From contig NZ_JACHNE010000001.1 in the NCBI RefSeq assembly GCF_014205255.1, positions 6,696,001 through 6,760,000 on the forward strand: a DNA stretch of 64,000 nt, read 5' to 3'. Positions 33,054 through 40,470 of the stretch are shown here, piece after piece (the stretch's first letter is position 1; every line of letters begins with the position of its first letter). The notes beneath the pieces are model-generated. The model saw nothing but the letters and a program-made list of their open reading frames with translations. It was not told where the DNA came from and did not search any database. This stretch comes from Streptomyces caelestis. Its GTDB lineage: Bacteria; Actinomycetota; Actinomycetes; Streptomycetales; Streptomycetaceae. The position numbers and the translations under genes were made by a program.

Positions 33054-33527
33054 GTGTTCACAAGCGTATTGATGATCGAGAAGGCCCTGACGTCCGCCGA
33101 CGTGGAGTTCGTCACGACCTTGCACGGCGAAGAGCCGGTCTCCTTCCAGGTGCTGCTCCAGCCGCGCGGCGAGCAGGCGGACCGGTTGCTGCGGGCCATC
33201 GACGACATCGCGCTCGGCGAGCTCGACGATGCCGTACGCGAGGGGGAGACACCGGAGGGCGAGGAGGCGCTGAGCGTCGGGCAGCGGGCGCTGGAGGTTT
33301 CGCTCGCGGCGCTGCGGGCGTCCGGGAGCGAGGCCGAGGGGCGGCTGATCGAGGATCATCCGCTGGACGCGCTGAAGTCTCTGGTGGAGGAGGTCGGCGC
33401 GGACGAGGTCATCGTGCTGACCGACCCCCATTACGTGGAGGAGTTCTTCCACCGGGACTGGGCGTCGCAGGCGCGGCACAAGGTCGGTGTGCCGGTGCTG
33501 AAGCTGTTCTCGCACAGCAAGGCGTAG
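33054..33527 (+). CDS. Conserved actinobacterial protein of unknown function
   Basis: A 157-residue acidic, soluble protein. It starts at GTG 33054, with AAGGGG about seven bases upstream; an ATG at 33072 is in frame. The body is FVTTLHGEEPVSFQVLLQPRGEQADRLLRAIDDIALGELDDAV, and the end is DEVIVLTDPHYVEEFFHRDWASQARHKVGVPVLKLF. Homologues are sometimes labelled indole-3-glycerol phosphate synthase, but the TIM-barrel motifs of that enzyme are absent. About 250 bp without a gene precede it. Confidence 0.85.
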   Translation: MFTSVLMIEKALTSADVEFVTTLHGEEPVSFQVLLQPRGEQADRLLRAIDDIALGELDDAVREGETPEGEEALSVGQRALEVSLAALRASGSEAEGRLIEDHPLDALKSLVEEVGADEVIVLTDPHYVEEFFHRDWASQARHKVGVPVLKLFSHSKA

Positions 33528-33608
33528 CCGCCTGTGGTGTCAACGTCTTCGGACGCTTCGGCATAGGCTGTGCCGCTGAACGTTCCGCACACGTACAGGG
33601 AGACACAC

Positions 33609-35000
33609 ATGGCACCCGGCCTTCCCACCGCCATGGACCGACCGCACTTCATCGGCATCGGTGGGGCCGGGATGTCGGGGATCGCCAAGATCCTCGCGCA
33701 GCGCGGGGCCGTCGTGGCGGGCAGTGACGCCAAGGAGTCGGCGACGGCCGAGGCGCTGCGGGCGCTGGGTGTGACGGTGCGCATCGGGCACGCCGCGGAG
33801 CACCTGGCCGACGACGCCAGCTGTGTGGTCGTGTCCTCGGCGATCCGGCAGGACAATCCCGAACTGGCCCGCGCGGCCGAGCTCGGCATCCCCGTCGTGC
33901 ACCGCTCCGACGCGCTCGCCGCCCTGATGGAGGGCCTGCGCCCGATCGCGGTCGCCGGTACGCACGGCAAGACGACCACCACCTCGATGCTGGCCGTGTC
34001 GCTGAGCGAGCTGGGCCTGAAACCGTCGTACGCGATCGGCGGGGACCTGGACGCGCCCGGCTCCAACGCGCTGCACGGCGAGGGCGAGATCTTCGTCGCC
34101 GAGGCGGACGAGTCGGACCGCAGCTTCCACAAGTACGCGCCCGAGGTCGCGATCGTCCTCAACGTCGAGCTCGACCACCACGCCAACTACGCGTCGATGG
34201 AAGAGATCTACGAGTCGTTCGAGACGTTCGTGGACCGCGTCACCGAGGGCGGCACCCTGGTCGTCGCGGCCGATCACGAGGGCGCGCGGGAGCTGACGCG
34301 CCGGGTCGCGGGACGCGGTGTGCGGGTGGTGACGTACGGCGAGTCCGAGGACGCCGGCGTGCGCATCCTGTCGGTCGTGCCGCAGGGCCTGAAGAGCGAG
34401 GTCACCGTGGTGCTGGAGGGCAAGGAGCTGACCTTCGCGGTCTCCGTCCCCGGCCGTCACTACGCGCACAACGCGGTGGCCGCGCTCGCGGCGGGCGTGG
34501 CGCTCGGCGTCCCCGCCGAGGAGCTGGCCGCGGCGCTGGCGGCCTACACGGGCGTGAAGCGGCGGCTCCAGCTGAAGGGCGAGGCCGCGGGCGTGCAGGT
34601 CATCGACTCCTACGCGCACCACCCCACCGAGATGACCGCCGACCTGGAGGCCATGCGCGCGGCGGCGGGCGACGCCCGGATCCTGGTCGTCTTCCAGCCG
34701 CACCTGTTCTCGCGGACCCAGGAGCTGGGCAAGGAGATGGGTCAGTCCCTGGCCCTGGCGGACGCCTCGGTCGTGCTGGACATCTACCCGGCCCGTGAGG
34801 ACCCGATCCCCGGCGTGACCAGCGAGCTGATCATCGAGGCGGCCCGGGCGGCGGGCGCGGACGTGACGCCGGTGCACGACAAGGCGGACGTCCCCTCCGC
34901 GGTCGCGGGAATGGCGAAGCCGGGGGATCTCGTTCTCACCATGGGAGCGGGCGACGTCACCGACCTCGGCCCGCACATCCTGGACCGTCTGTCGAACTGA
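33609..35000 (+). CDS. murC: UDP-N-acetylmuramate--L-alanine ligase
   Basis: A 463-residue Mur ligase adding L-alanine to UDP-MurNAc in peptidoglycan precursor synthesis. It has the UDP-sugar-binding HFIGIGGAGMSGIAKIL, ATP-binding GTHGKTTTTSML, and the C-terminal VIDSYAHHPTEMTADLEAM. The ATG at 33609 has AGGGAG upstream and gives the usual N-terminus; an upstream in-frame start is not supported. It stands apart from the dcw cluster. msrB follows after 14 bp and is probably cotranscribed. Confidence 0.97.
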   Translation: MAPGLPTAMDRPHFIGIGGAGMSGIAKILAQRGAVVAGSDAKESATAEALRALGVTVRIGHAAEHLADDASCVVVSSAIRQDNPELARAAELGIPVVHRSDALAALMEGLRPIAVAGTHGKTTTTSMLAVSLSELGLKPSYAIGGDLDAPGSNALHGEGEIFVAEADESDRSFHKYAPEVAIVLNVELDHHANYASMEEIYESFETFVDRVTEGGTLVVAADHEGARELTRRVAGRGVRVVTYGESEDAGVRILSVVPQGLKSEVTVVLEGKELTFAVSVPGRHYAHNAVAALAAGVALGVPAEELAAALAAYTGVKRRLQLKGEAAGVQVIDSYAHHPTEMTADLEAMRAAAGDARILVVFQPHLFSRTQELGKEMGQSLALADASVVLDIYPAREDPIPGVTSELIIEAARAAGADVTPVHDKADVPSAVAGMAKPGDLVLTMGAGDVTDLGPHILDRLSN

Positions 35001-35014
35001 GGGGCTGGAGGCTC

Positions 35015-35422
35015 ATGCCGTACGACATCGAGAAGCCGGACGAGCAGTGGCGCGCGGAGCTGACCCCGGGCGAGTACACGGTCCTGCGCCAGGCGGCCAC
35101 GGAGCCCGCCTTCACCGGTGAGTACACCGACACCAAGACGCGGGGCGTCTACTCCTGCCGCGCCTGCGGAGCGGAGCTGTTCACCTCGGACACGAAGTTC
35201 GAGTCCCACTGCGGCTGGCCGTCCTTCTTCGACCCGAAGGACACCGACGCGGTGGAACTGATCGAGGACCGTTCCCACGGCATGGTCCGCACCGAGGTGC
35301 GCTGCGCCCGTTGCGGCTCCCACCTCGGTCACGTGTTCGAGGGTGAGGGGTATCCGACGCCCACGGATCAGCGGTACTGCATCAACAGCATCGCGCTGCG
35401 GCTGACGCCCGCGGAGGGCTGA
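35015..35422 (+). CDS. msrB: Peptide-methionine (R)-S-oxide reductase
   Basis: A 135-residue enzyme that repairs the R form of methionine sulfoxide in proteins. Structural zinc is held by C48-x2-C51 and C97-x2-C100. The catalytic Cys is C122 in RYCINS. The resolving site is uncertain; C66 in SHCGWPSF is the natural candidate. The ATG at 35015 has GGAGG nine bases upstream. It is in the murC operon. Confidence 0.96.
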   Translation: MPYDIEKPDEQWRAELTPGEYTVLRQAATEPAFTGEYTDTKTRGVYSCRACGAELFTSDTKFESHCGWPSFFDPKDTDAVELIEDRSHGMVRTEVRCARCGSHLGHVFEGEGYPTPTDQRYCINSIALRLTPAEG

Positions 35423-35435
35423 GCCGCCCGGGGAC

Positions 35436-35830
35436 CGTGTCGTCCAGGCCTCCGGCACGGGCCATGCGCAGGCCCTCGTTTCTCGAACTCGCCGCCGGAC
35501 GGGCGGATTCGTCCCCACGAACCGGCTGAGCATCGCCGACCTCGTCCCCCACGGCGGTGGGGACCCGGCCGTCCTCGACGACCCGCTCCTCGAGCGCCCG
35601 CCCGGCTCTACGACCTGGCCGCCCCGCGTCCCCAGGACCTGTTCGTCGTCATCTCCAACTCCAGCGGCCACAACGGCATCGTCGCGATGGCCACCTCGGC
35701 GACCGCCCGGGACGGCCGCCGCGTGCGAGATCGTGTACGGCGACGCGGTGCCGCTCGGACCCTGGGGCGTGAAGGTGCTGCTGGGGAGCCGGTCCAGGCC
35801 CTGTCGGGCCTGGCGACCGTCGCTTCCGGC
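35436..35830 (+). pseudogene. Remnant of a SIS-domain sugar isomerase-like gene
   Basis: Three in-frame pieces of one protein lie in different frames. The first (about 35436-35600) reads VVQASGTGHAQALV then GGFVPTNRLSIADLVPHGGG and DPAVLDDPLLE. The second (about 35603-35735) reads RLYDLAAPRPQDLFVVISNS and SGHNGIVAMATSATARDG. The third (about 35721-35795) reads CEIVYGDAVPLGPWGVKV. Together they follow the order of SIS-domain phosphosugar isomerases, with a start codon missing, at least two frameshifts and a deletion before the third piece. The gene is no longer functional. Confidence 0.7.
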
Positions 35831-35871
35831 AGGCCCCGGGGCGACGCCTCAGCCGGCCGCCCGGGGTGCCG

Positions 35872-36876
35872 TCAGAGCACCTTGCGGTGGACAAGGGCCG
35901 ACAGGACCAGGGCGCCCGGCAGGAGAGGGAGCCACACCGTCAGGACGCGGTAGCCGATGACGGTGGCCGTGGCGGTGGCCACCGGGGCGCCGAACGCGGC
36001 CATGGTGAAGACGAGCGCGGCGTCCACGGGGCCGATGCCGCCCGGCGCCGGCACCGCCCCGACCGCGGTGCCGGCCACCAGCAGCGCGAGGACCACCTGC
36101 GTCCAGGACAGCGGCAGCCCGAGCGAGAAACCGACCGTGGCGATCACACTGCCCTGGAGCAGCGGGGTGGCGGCCGCCCCGCCCCACAGGGCGAGCACAC
36201 GGCCGGGCCGGGTGTGCAGCTCGCGGGCGTCGGTCAGCGCGGTGCGCAGGAAGCAGAGGACGGGGCGGCGCAGCGCCCGTACGGTCACGAGCGTCACGGA
36301 GGTCGCGGCCAGCACGAGCAGCGCGCCGCCCGCCGCGAGGAGCAGCGTGCGGTCGTCCGGGACGAGTGCGCCGAGCCGCAGTACGTCCGGGAACGCCACC
36401 AGGAACGCGAGCAGCACCACCGTCTTGGCGACCGGCTTGACCAGGGAGTACAGGGCGAGTGAGGCGGTGGCCCGGGAGAGCGGGATGCCACGGCGCTGGA
36501 GGAAGCGCAGGGTGACGGCGTGCGCGCCGATGCCCGCCGGCAGCACCTGGTTCGCAGCACCGGCGGCGAACTGCGAGGCCACCAGCAGCCCGGTCGGCAG
36601 CCGCTCCGGCAGGGCGCCCTGCCGGACACAGGCGGCGGCCACCCACGTCAGACACGTGCACGCGCCCGCGACGAGCAGCCACCAGGGGTCGGCCGAGGCC
36701 AGCCGCGCGACCCCCTCGTACGCGGCACGCCGGTCGGCCAGAGCCCACGCCCCGACCAGCACCAGCGGAAGCAGGACCAGGGCCGGCCGGACGAGCCGTG
36801 CGGTGGTGGAGCAGCGGCGGGGTGCGGTGGGGAGCGGGGCAGGGGCGGGGAGGGTTTCGAGCCGGAGCTGGGACAC
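35872..36876 (-). CDS. YbhN/LPG-synthase-TM-like integral membrane protein
   Basis: A 334-residue protein with about eight predicted membrane helices. It matches the membrane part shared by lysylphosphatidylglycerol synthase and YbhN-type proteins: AGAANQVLPAGIGAHAVTLRFLQRRGI around residues 105-130 and GAVPAPGGIGPVDAALVFTMAAFGAP near 270. No catalytic aminoacyl-transfer domain is present, so it probably moves lipids or glycolipids across the membrane rather than making them. The start is a GTG at 36876; the GGAAGGA is about 12 bases upstream. Confidence 0.85.
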   Translation of the reverse strand: MSQLRLETLPAPAPLPTAPRRCSTTARLVRPALVLLPLVLVGAWALADRRAAYEGVARLASADPWWLLVAGACTCLTWVAAACVRQGALPERLPTGLLVASQFAAGAANQVLPAGIGAHAVTLRFLQRRGIPLSRATASLALYSLVKPVAKTVVLLAFLVAFPDVLRLGALVPDDRTLLLAAGGALLVLAATSVTLVTVRALRRPVLCFLRTALTDARELHTRPGRVLALWGGAAATPLLQGSVIATVGFSLGLPLSWTQVVLALLVAGTAVGAVPAPGGIGPVDAALVFTMAAFGAPVATATATVIGYRVLTVWLPLLPGALVLSALVHRKVL

Positions 36877-36998
36877 GGCGTACGTCGTCCTTCCGCGTCA
36901 CGCCCGGGGACGGGGCGGACGATGCAGGGCGAGTCAGGGGGACCCCGGAAACGTGCCCGGCCGGTGTGACGCCCCGGTGTCCGGCAGCGAAAGCGAGA

Positions 36999-37094
36999 GG
37001 GGCGGGAGAAGACACGGCCGGTTCCGGGAAGGGGCGGGAGAAGACACGGCCGGTTCCGGGAAGGGGCGGGACCAGACACGGCCGGTTCCGGGAG
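36999..37094. repeat. Three tandem copies of a 32-bp repeat
   Basis: Unit GGGGCGGGAGAAGACACGGC plus CGGTTCCGGGAA. Copy 1 is 36999-37030 and copy 2 is 37031-37062, identical. Copy 3 (37063-37094) differs at three positions (GACCAG for GAGAAG, and the last base). The array lies between apbE and the YbhN-like gene, both read leftwards, just upstream of the latter's promoter region. Confidence 0.9.
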
Positions 37095-37103
37095 GCGGTG
37101 GGT

Positions 37104-37838
37104 CTACGCCGCGGCGGATCCCGCCCCGGCCACCGGAAACCCCGGGCTCCGCAGCACCCGCCTGTCCGCGTCCACCGCGAACACCTCGCAGCGCTCGCGG
37201 GCCGCCGCCCACTCGACGCCCTGCGCGCCCAGGGCGAACGCCGCCGTCGCGACCGTGTCCGCCTCGGTCAGGGCCGGGGCCACGACGGTCACGCTGAGGA
37301 GACCGGTGGCCGGGCGGCCCGTGCGGGCGTCGAGGATGTGGTCGCCGCGTTCGTAGCGGGCGGAGGTCGCGACGGCCCGGTCCGTGAGGTCCAGGACCGC
37401 GCAGAGCCGGTCGGCGTGTTCGGGGTGGCGTACGCCGACGCGCCAGGGTCCGCCGGAGGCGATCACGTCGCCGCCCGCGTTGAGGCAGAAGCGCCGAGCA
37501 CCGGCCGCCGACAGGAGCTCCGCTCCCTTCTGCACCGACCAGCCCTTCACCACGGCACAGGGGTCGAGGCCGCGGCCGGGAAGGCGTACGTCGAAGGCGC
37601 CGCCAGTCGCGATCCGGTACTCCTCGCACAGGTCCAGGACCTCCCGGAGCGCCGGGCTCGGGTCGCGCACCTCCCCCCGGTCCAGCCGCGACACCTCGCT
37701 GTCCGGGCGGAACGGGCTGAACCGCGCGTCGACCTCACGCAGCCAGGCGAAGAGGGCGTCCACCGGTGCCTCGGGGAAACCCTCGTCGTCGATCCGTACC
37801 GACACCGGGAACCCCATGACGTGCTCGACGCGCCGCAT
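37104..37838 (-). CDS. apbE: FAD:protein FMN transferase
   Basis: A 244-residue ApbE-type enzyme. It uses FAD to attach FMN covalently to a threonine of a target protein, here most likely the product of the adjacent upstream gene. Motifs include VDARFSPFRPDSEVSRL, VKGWSVQKGAELL, CLNAGGDV and ADTVATAAFALG. It starts at 37838, four bases from the upstream stop, so it is in the same operon. No lipoprotein signal is present, unlike many ApbE proteins, which suggests that flavinylation occurs in the cytoplasm before export, or that export uses another route. Confidence 0.92.
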   Translation of the reverse strand: MRRVEHVMGFPVSVRIDDEGFPEAPVDALFAWLREVDARFSPFRPDSEVSRLDRGEVRDPSPALREVLDLCEEYRIATGGAFDVRLPGRGLDPCAVVKGWSVQKGAELLSAAGARRFCLNAGGDVIASGGPWRVGVRHPEHADRLCAVLDLTDRAVATSARYERGDHILDARTGRPATGLLSVTVVAPALTEADTVATAAFALGAQGVEWAAARERCEVFAVDADRRVLRSPGFPVAGAGSAAA

Positions 37839-37842
37839 GCCG

Positions 37843-38265
37843 TCAGCCCCTCGCGTCGATGGCGGCCTGGAGCGACTCCTTGTAGCCGTCGCTGGTGATC
37901 GTCGCACCGGACACCGTGTCGATGTCGGCGCCCTGCGCCTGGAGCGTCTCCTCGATCAGTTTGGGCACGGCGGCCGTGGTCTGCGGATGGTTCGGCTGCT
38001 GGAGCATCCGCACCGAGTCGATCTTGTCGCCGTCGAAGGTGACCTCGACCCGCACAGGTCCCTTCTCCGTGTCGATGGTCGAGCCGGAGACGACCGTGGT
38101 CGTGGAGCCGCCCGAGGAAGGGGCGGAGGAGGAGGCCGAGGGGGTCGACGCGGGCGCCGCGGCCTCGGTCGCGGACGACGCGCCGGTGTCGTGCGACGGC
38201 GCGTACCGCCAGACCGGGATGAGCCCCGCGACACTCAGGACGAGGACGGGTATGGCTCGCTTCAC
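37843..38265 (-). CDS. FMN-binding domain protein (target of ApbE)
   Basis: A 140-residue exported protein. An N-terminal hydrophobic segment (AIPVLVLSVAGLIPVW) anchors or exports it. A Ser/Ala/Pro-rich linker follows (about 28-55), then an FMN_bind domain (about 55-140). The flavinylation motif is DTVSGATIT (D116 to T124) with T122 as the expected FMN acceptor. It would carry electrons on the outer face of the membrane. The gene sits between the ferric-reductase-like gene and apbE. Confidence 0.92.
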   Translation of the reverse strand: MKRAIPVLVLSVAGLIPVWRYAPSHDTGASSATEAAAPASTPSASSSAPSSGGSTTTVVSGSTIDTEKGPVRVEVTFDGDKIDSVRMLQQPNHPQTTAAVPKLIEETLQAQGADIDTVSGATITSDGYKESLQAAIDARG

Positions 38266-38278
38266 GAATCTCTCCTCC

Positions 38279-39619
38279 TCAGCCGGCCAGGCTGAAGCGC
38301 TCGAAGTGGGTCTGCGTCCTGGGCACGCCCAGCTCGCGCAGGCTGCCGAGCACCGCGTTCATCATCGGCGGCGGGCCGCACAGGTAGACGTCCCGGGCGG
38401 TGATGTCCGGCACCAGGCGGGCCAGCTCCTGCGGCGCCAGCCGGTCCGGTACGGCAGGCCCGGTCACCAGGTGCAGCTCGGCACCCTTGGCGAGCGCGAG
38501 TTCGCGCAGCTCGTCGTGGAGGACGGCGTCCTGGTCGGTGGCCACCCGGTGGATCACGACCGCGTGGCCGTGCAGTTCCTCCAGCAGGGCCCGGATCGGG
38601 GTGACACCGACGCCACCGGCGATGAGCAGGGCGTCCGGGCGGGTGCGGTGCAGGGTGGTGAAGGCGCCGTAGGGGCCCTCGGCGAACACGCGCGTGCCGA
38701 CCTTCAGGTGCCGCAGGGCCGCGCTGCCGTCGCCCGCCCGCTTGGCCGTCAGGCGCAGGGTACGGCCGTCCGGCGCGGCGGACAGCGAGAACGGGTTGGC
38801 CTGCCACCAGCGGTCCTTCGTCAGGAACCGCCACAGGAAGAACTGTCCGGCCCGGGCGGGCAGCCGGTCCAGGTCGCGGCCCGTGATGTAGACCGAGACC
38901 ACGTCGTCGTTCTCGGGGACGACGGCCGTGACCCGGAGCTGGTGGCGGAGGTTGCGCCACAGCGGCAGGACCAGGCGGCCGAGGAACACCGACGCGAGGG
39001 CCACGCCCCACACGGCGTACCAGTACGTCCGCGCCACGGACGACGAGGTGAACGACGTACCCGCCGCGACCTGGTGCGTGAACGCCAGCACCACCGCGAC
39101 GTAGGTGTACAGGTGGATGAAGTGCCAGGTCTCGTACGCCAGCCGGCGCCGGGCGGAGCGGGCCGAGACCGCGCCGACCGCGATGATGATCGCCAGGGCG
39201 ACGATCGCGCGCAGCACGCCCTCGACGGTCTCCGCGAGATCCACCAGCTGGTTCACCGGGTCCAGGGACGAGGACTGCGCGTAGCCGAAGACGATGAACA
39301 CGGCGTGCGCCAGCAGCAGCCACAGCACGGAGAAGCCCGTCCAGCGGTGCCAGGACGTCAGCCGGTCCATGCCGATCCGCCGGTCGAACCACGGCAGCCG
39401 CGCCACCAGCAGCAGCTGGAACGCCATGAGCAGCGCCCCGTACAGCCCCGCCAGCCGCCCCAGCACGATCAGCGAGTTCGAGGCGAAACCGGCCTGGACG
39501 AAGAAGACGGTCACCACGACCGCGTTGGCGAGCAGCAGCGCGTACAGGCCGGCACGGCCCACCACTCCGGGGCGCACGCCCGGCCGGGTCGCCGCGGCGG
39601 GTTCTTGGAGGGTCGTCAC
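38279..39619 (-). CDS. Ferric-reductase-like transmembrane flavocytochrome with NAD(P)H/FAD domains
   Basis: A 446-residue protein. About six membrane helices (residues 20-230) contain paired histidines (SWHRWTGF, LLAHAVF, ETWHFIHL, FTHQVA) likely to bind two haems. A ferredoxin-reductase-like part follows: FAD region around RAGQFFLWRF and NPFSLSAAP, and NAD region LLIAGGVGVTPIRALLEEL and VYLCGPPPMM. It would take electrons from NAD(P)H and pass them across the membrane, here probably to the flavinylated neighbour. The haem ligands were assigned by eye. Confidence 0.9.
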   Translation of the reverse strand: MTTLQEPAAATRPGVRPGVVGRAGLYALLLANAVVVTVFFVQAGFASNSLIVLGRLAGLYGALLMAFQLLLVARLPWFDRRIGMDRLTSWHRWTGFSVLWLLLAHAVFIVFGYAQSSSLDPVNQLVDLAETVEGVLRAIVALAIIIAVGAVSARSARRRLAYETWHFIHLYTYVAVVLAFTHQVAAGTSFTSSSVARTYWYAVWGVALASVFLGRLVLPLWRNLRHQLRVTAVVPENDDVVSVYITGRDLDRLPARAGQFFLWRFLTKDRWWQANPFSLSAAPDGRTLRLTAKRAGDGSAALRHLKVGTRVFAEGPYGAFTTLHRTRPDALLIAGGVGVTPIRALLEELHGHAVVIHRVATDQDAVLHDELRELALAKGAELHLVTGPAVPDRLAPQELARLVPDITARDVYLCGPPPMMNAVLGSLRELGVPRTQTHFERFSLAG

Positions 39620-39753
39620 GATCGGCAGCTCCTTGATCGGATCCTGGGATACCGAGCTTGTCGCGGGGGAGCTGTCGGATTACTGTCGCTCAACTTTCAA
39701 GAGTTTATCGATCCGGCGGCGAAGGCTCGGGCGGCTATGGCGGCACACGAGAC
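39620..39753. promoter_or_regulatory. Divergent promoter region between electron-transfer and two-component genes
   Basis: About 130 bp between divergent starts, with an AT-rich core (about 39675-39720) holding TTACTG and TTTATC 18 bp apart on the plus strand, and an imperfect inverted repeat AACT-TTCAAG-AGTT. The adjoining response regulator is a natural candidate to act here. The box assignment is tentative. Confidence 0.4.
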
Positions 39754-40470
39754 GTGAAGCACTATGAGCGGGTGGAAAAAGTACGACTCCTCGTCGTCGA
39801 CGACGACCCGCCCATCGCCGACCTCGTCGCGACCGTCGCCCGCTACGAAGGCTGGGAAGCGGTCACGGCGTACTCCGGCGAGGACGCGCTGAAGCGGGCC
39901 GCCGAGTTCCACCCGGACATCGTGGTGCTCGACCTGATGCTGCCCGGCGTCGACGGCTTCGGCGTCCTGGACCGGCTGCGCGCCTCCGGCACGATGGTGC
40001 CGGTGGTGTTCCTCACCGCGCGCGACGGGGTCGCCGACCGGGTCGCGGGCCTGACCCGGGGCGGCGACGACTACCTGGTCAAGCCGTTCGCGGTGGAGGA
40101 GCTGATGGCCCGGCTGCGGACCGTGCTGCGGCGCAGCGCGGGCCCCGCCTTCCAGCGGTCCGTGCTCCAGGTCGGCGACCTGACCATGGACGAGGACACC
40201 CGCGAGGTGCGGCGCGGCGACAGACTGCTGTCCCTCACCCCGACCGAGTACGAGGTGCTGCGCTACCTGATGCGCAAGTCGCCCACCGTGCTCACCAAGG
40301 CGCAGATCCTCGACCACGTGTGGGAGTACGGCTTCGGCGGCCGCTCCAACGTCGTCGAGCTGGTCATCAGCCGGCTGCGCCGCAAGCTCGACGAGACGGA
40401 CGACGGCGGCACGCCACTGATCCACACCGTGCGCGGATTCGGATACGTCCTGCGACAGGCCTCCGAGTGA
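39754..40470 (+). CDS. OmpR-type response regulator
   Basis: A roughly 238-residue regulator. The receiver (about 10-125) has the acidic pair in LVVDDDPP, the phosphoacceptor Asp in DIVVLDLMLPG, a Thr in FLTARDG and a Lys in YLVKPF. The C-terminal winged helix (about 140-235) is LTPTEYEVLRYLMRKSPTVLTKAQILDHVWEYGF. The start is uncertain: GTG 39754 (VKHYERVEK) or GTG 39772 (VEKVRLLVVDDD); neither has a strong ribosome-binding site. Its stop overlaps the kinase start (GTGA). Confidence 0.93.
   Translation: MKHYERVEKVRLLVVDDDPPIADLVATVARYEGWEAVTAYSGEDALKRAAEFHPDIVVLDLMLPGVDGFGVLDRLRASGTMVPVVFLTARDGVADRVAGLTRGGDDYLVKPFAVEELMARLRTVLRRSAGPAFQRSVLQVGDLTMDEDTREVRRGDRLLSLTPTEYEVLRYLMRKSPTVLTKAQILDHVWEYGFGGRSNVVELVISRLRRKLDETDDGGTPLIHTVRGFGYVLRQASE

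Noticed and set aside
33054..33527. Indole-3-glycerol phosphate synthase
   Set aside because: The product is too short and lacks TIM-barrel active-site motifs.
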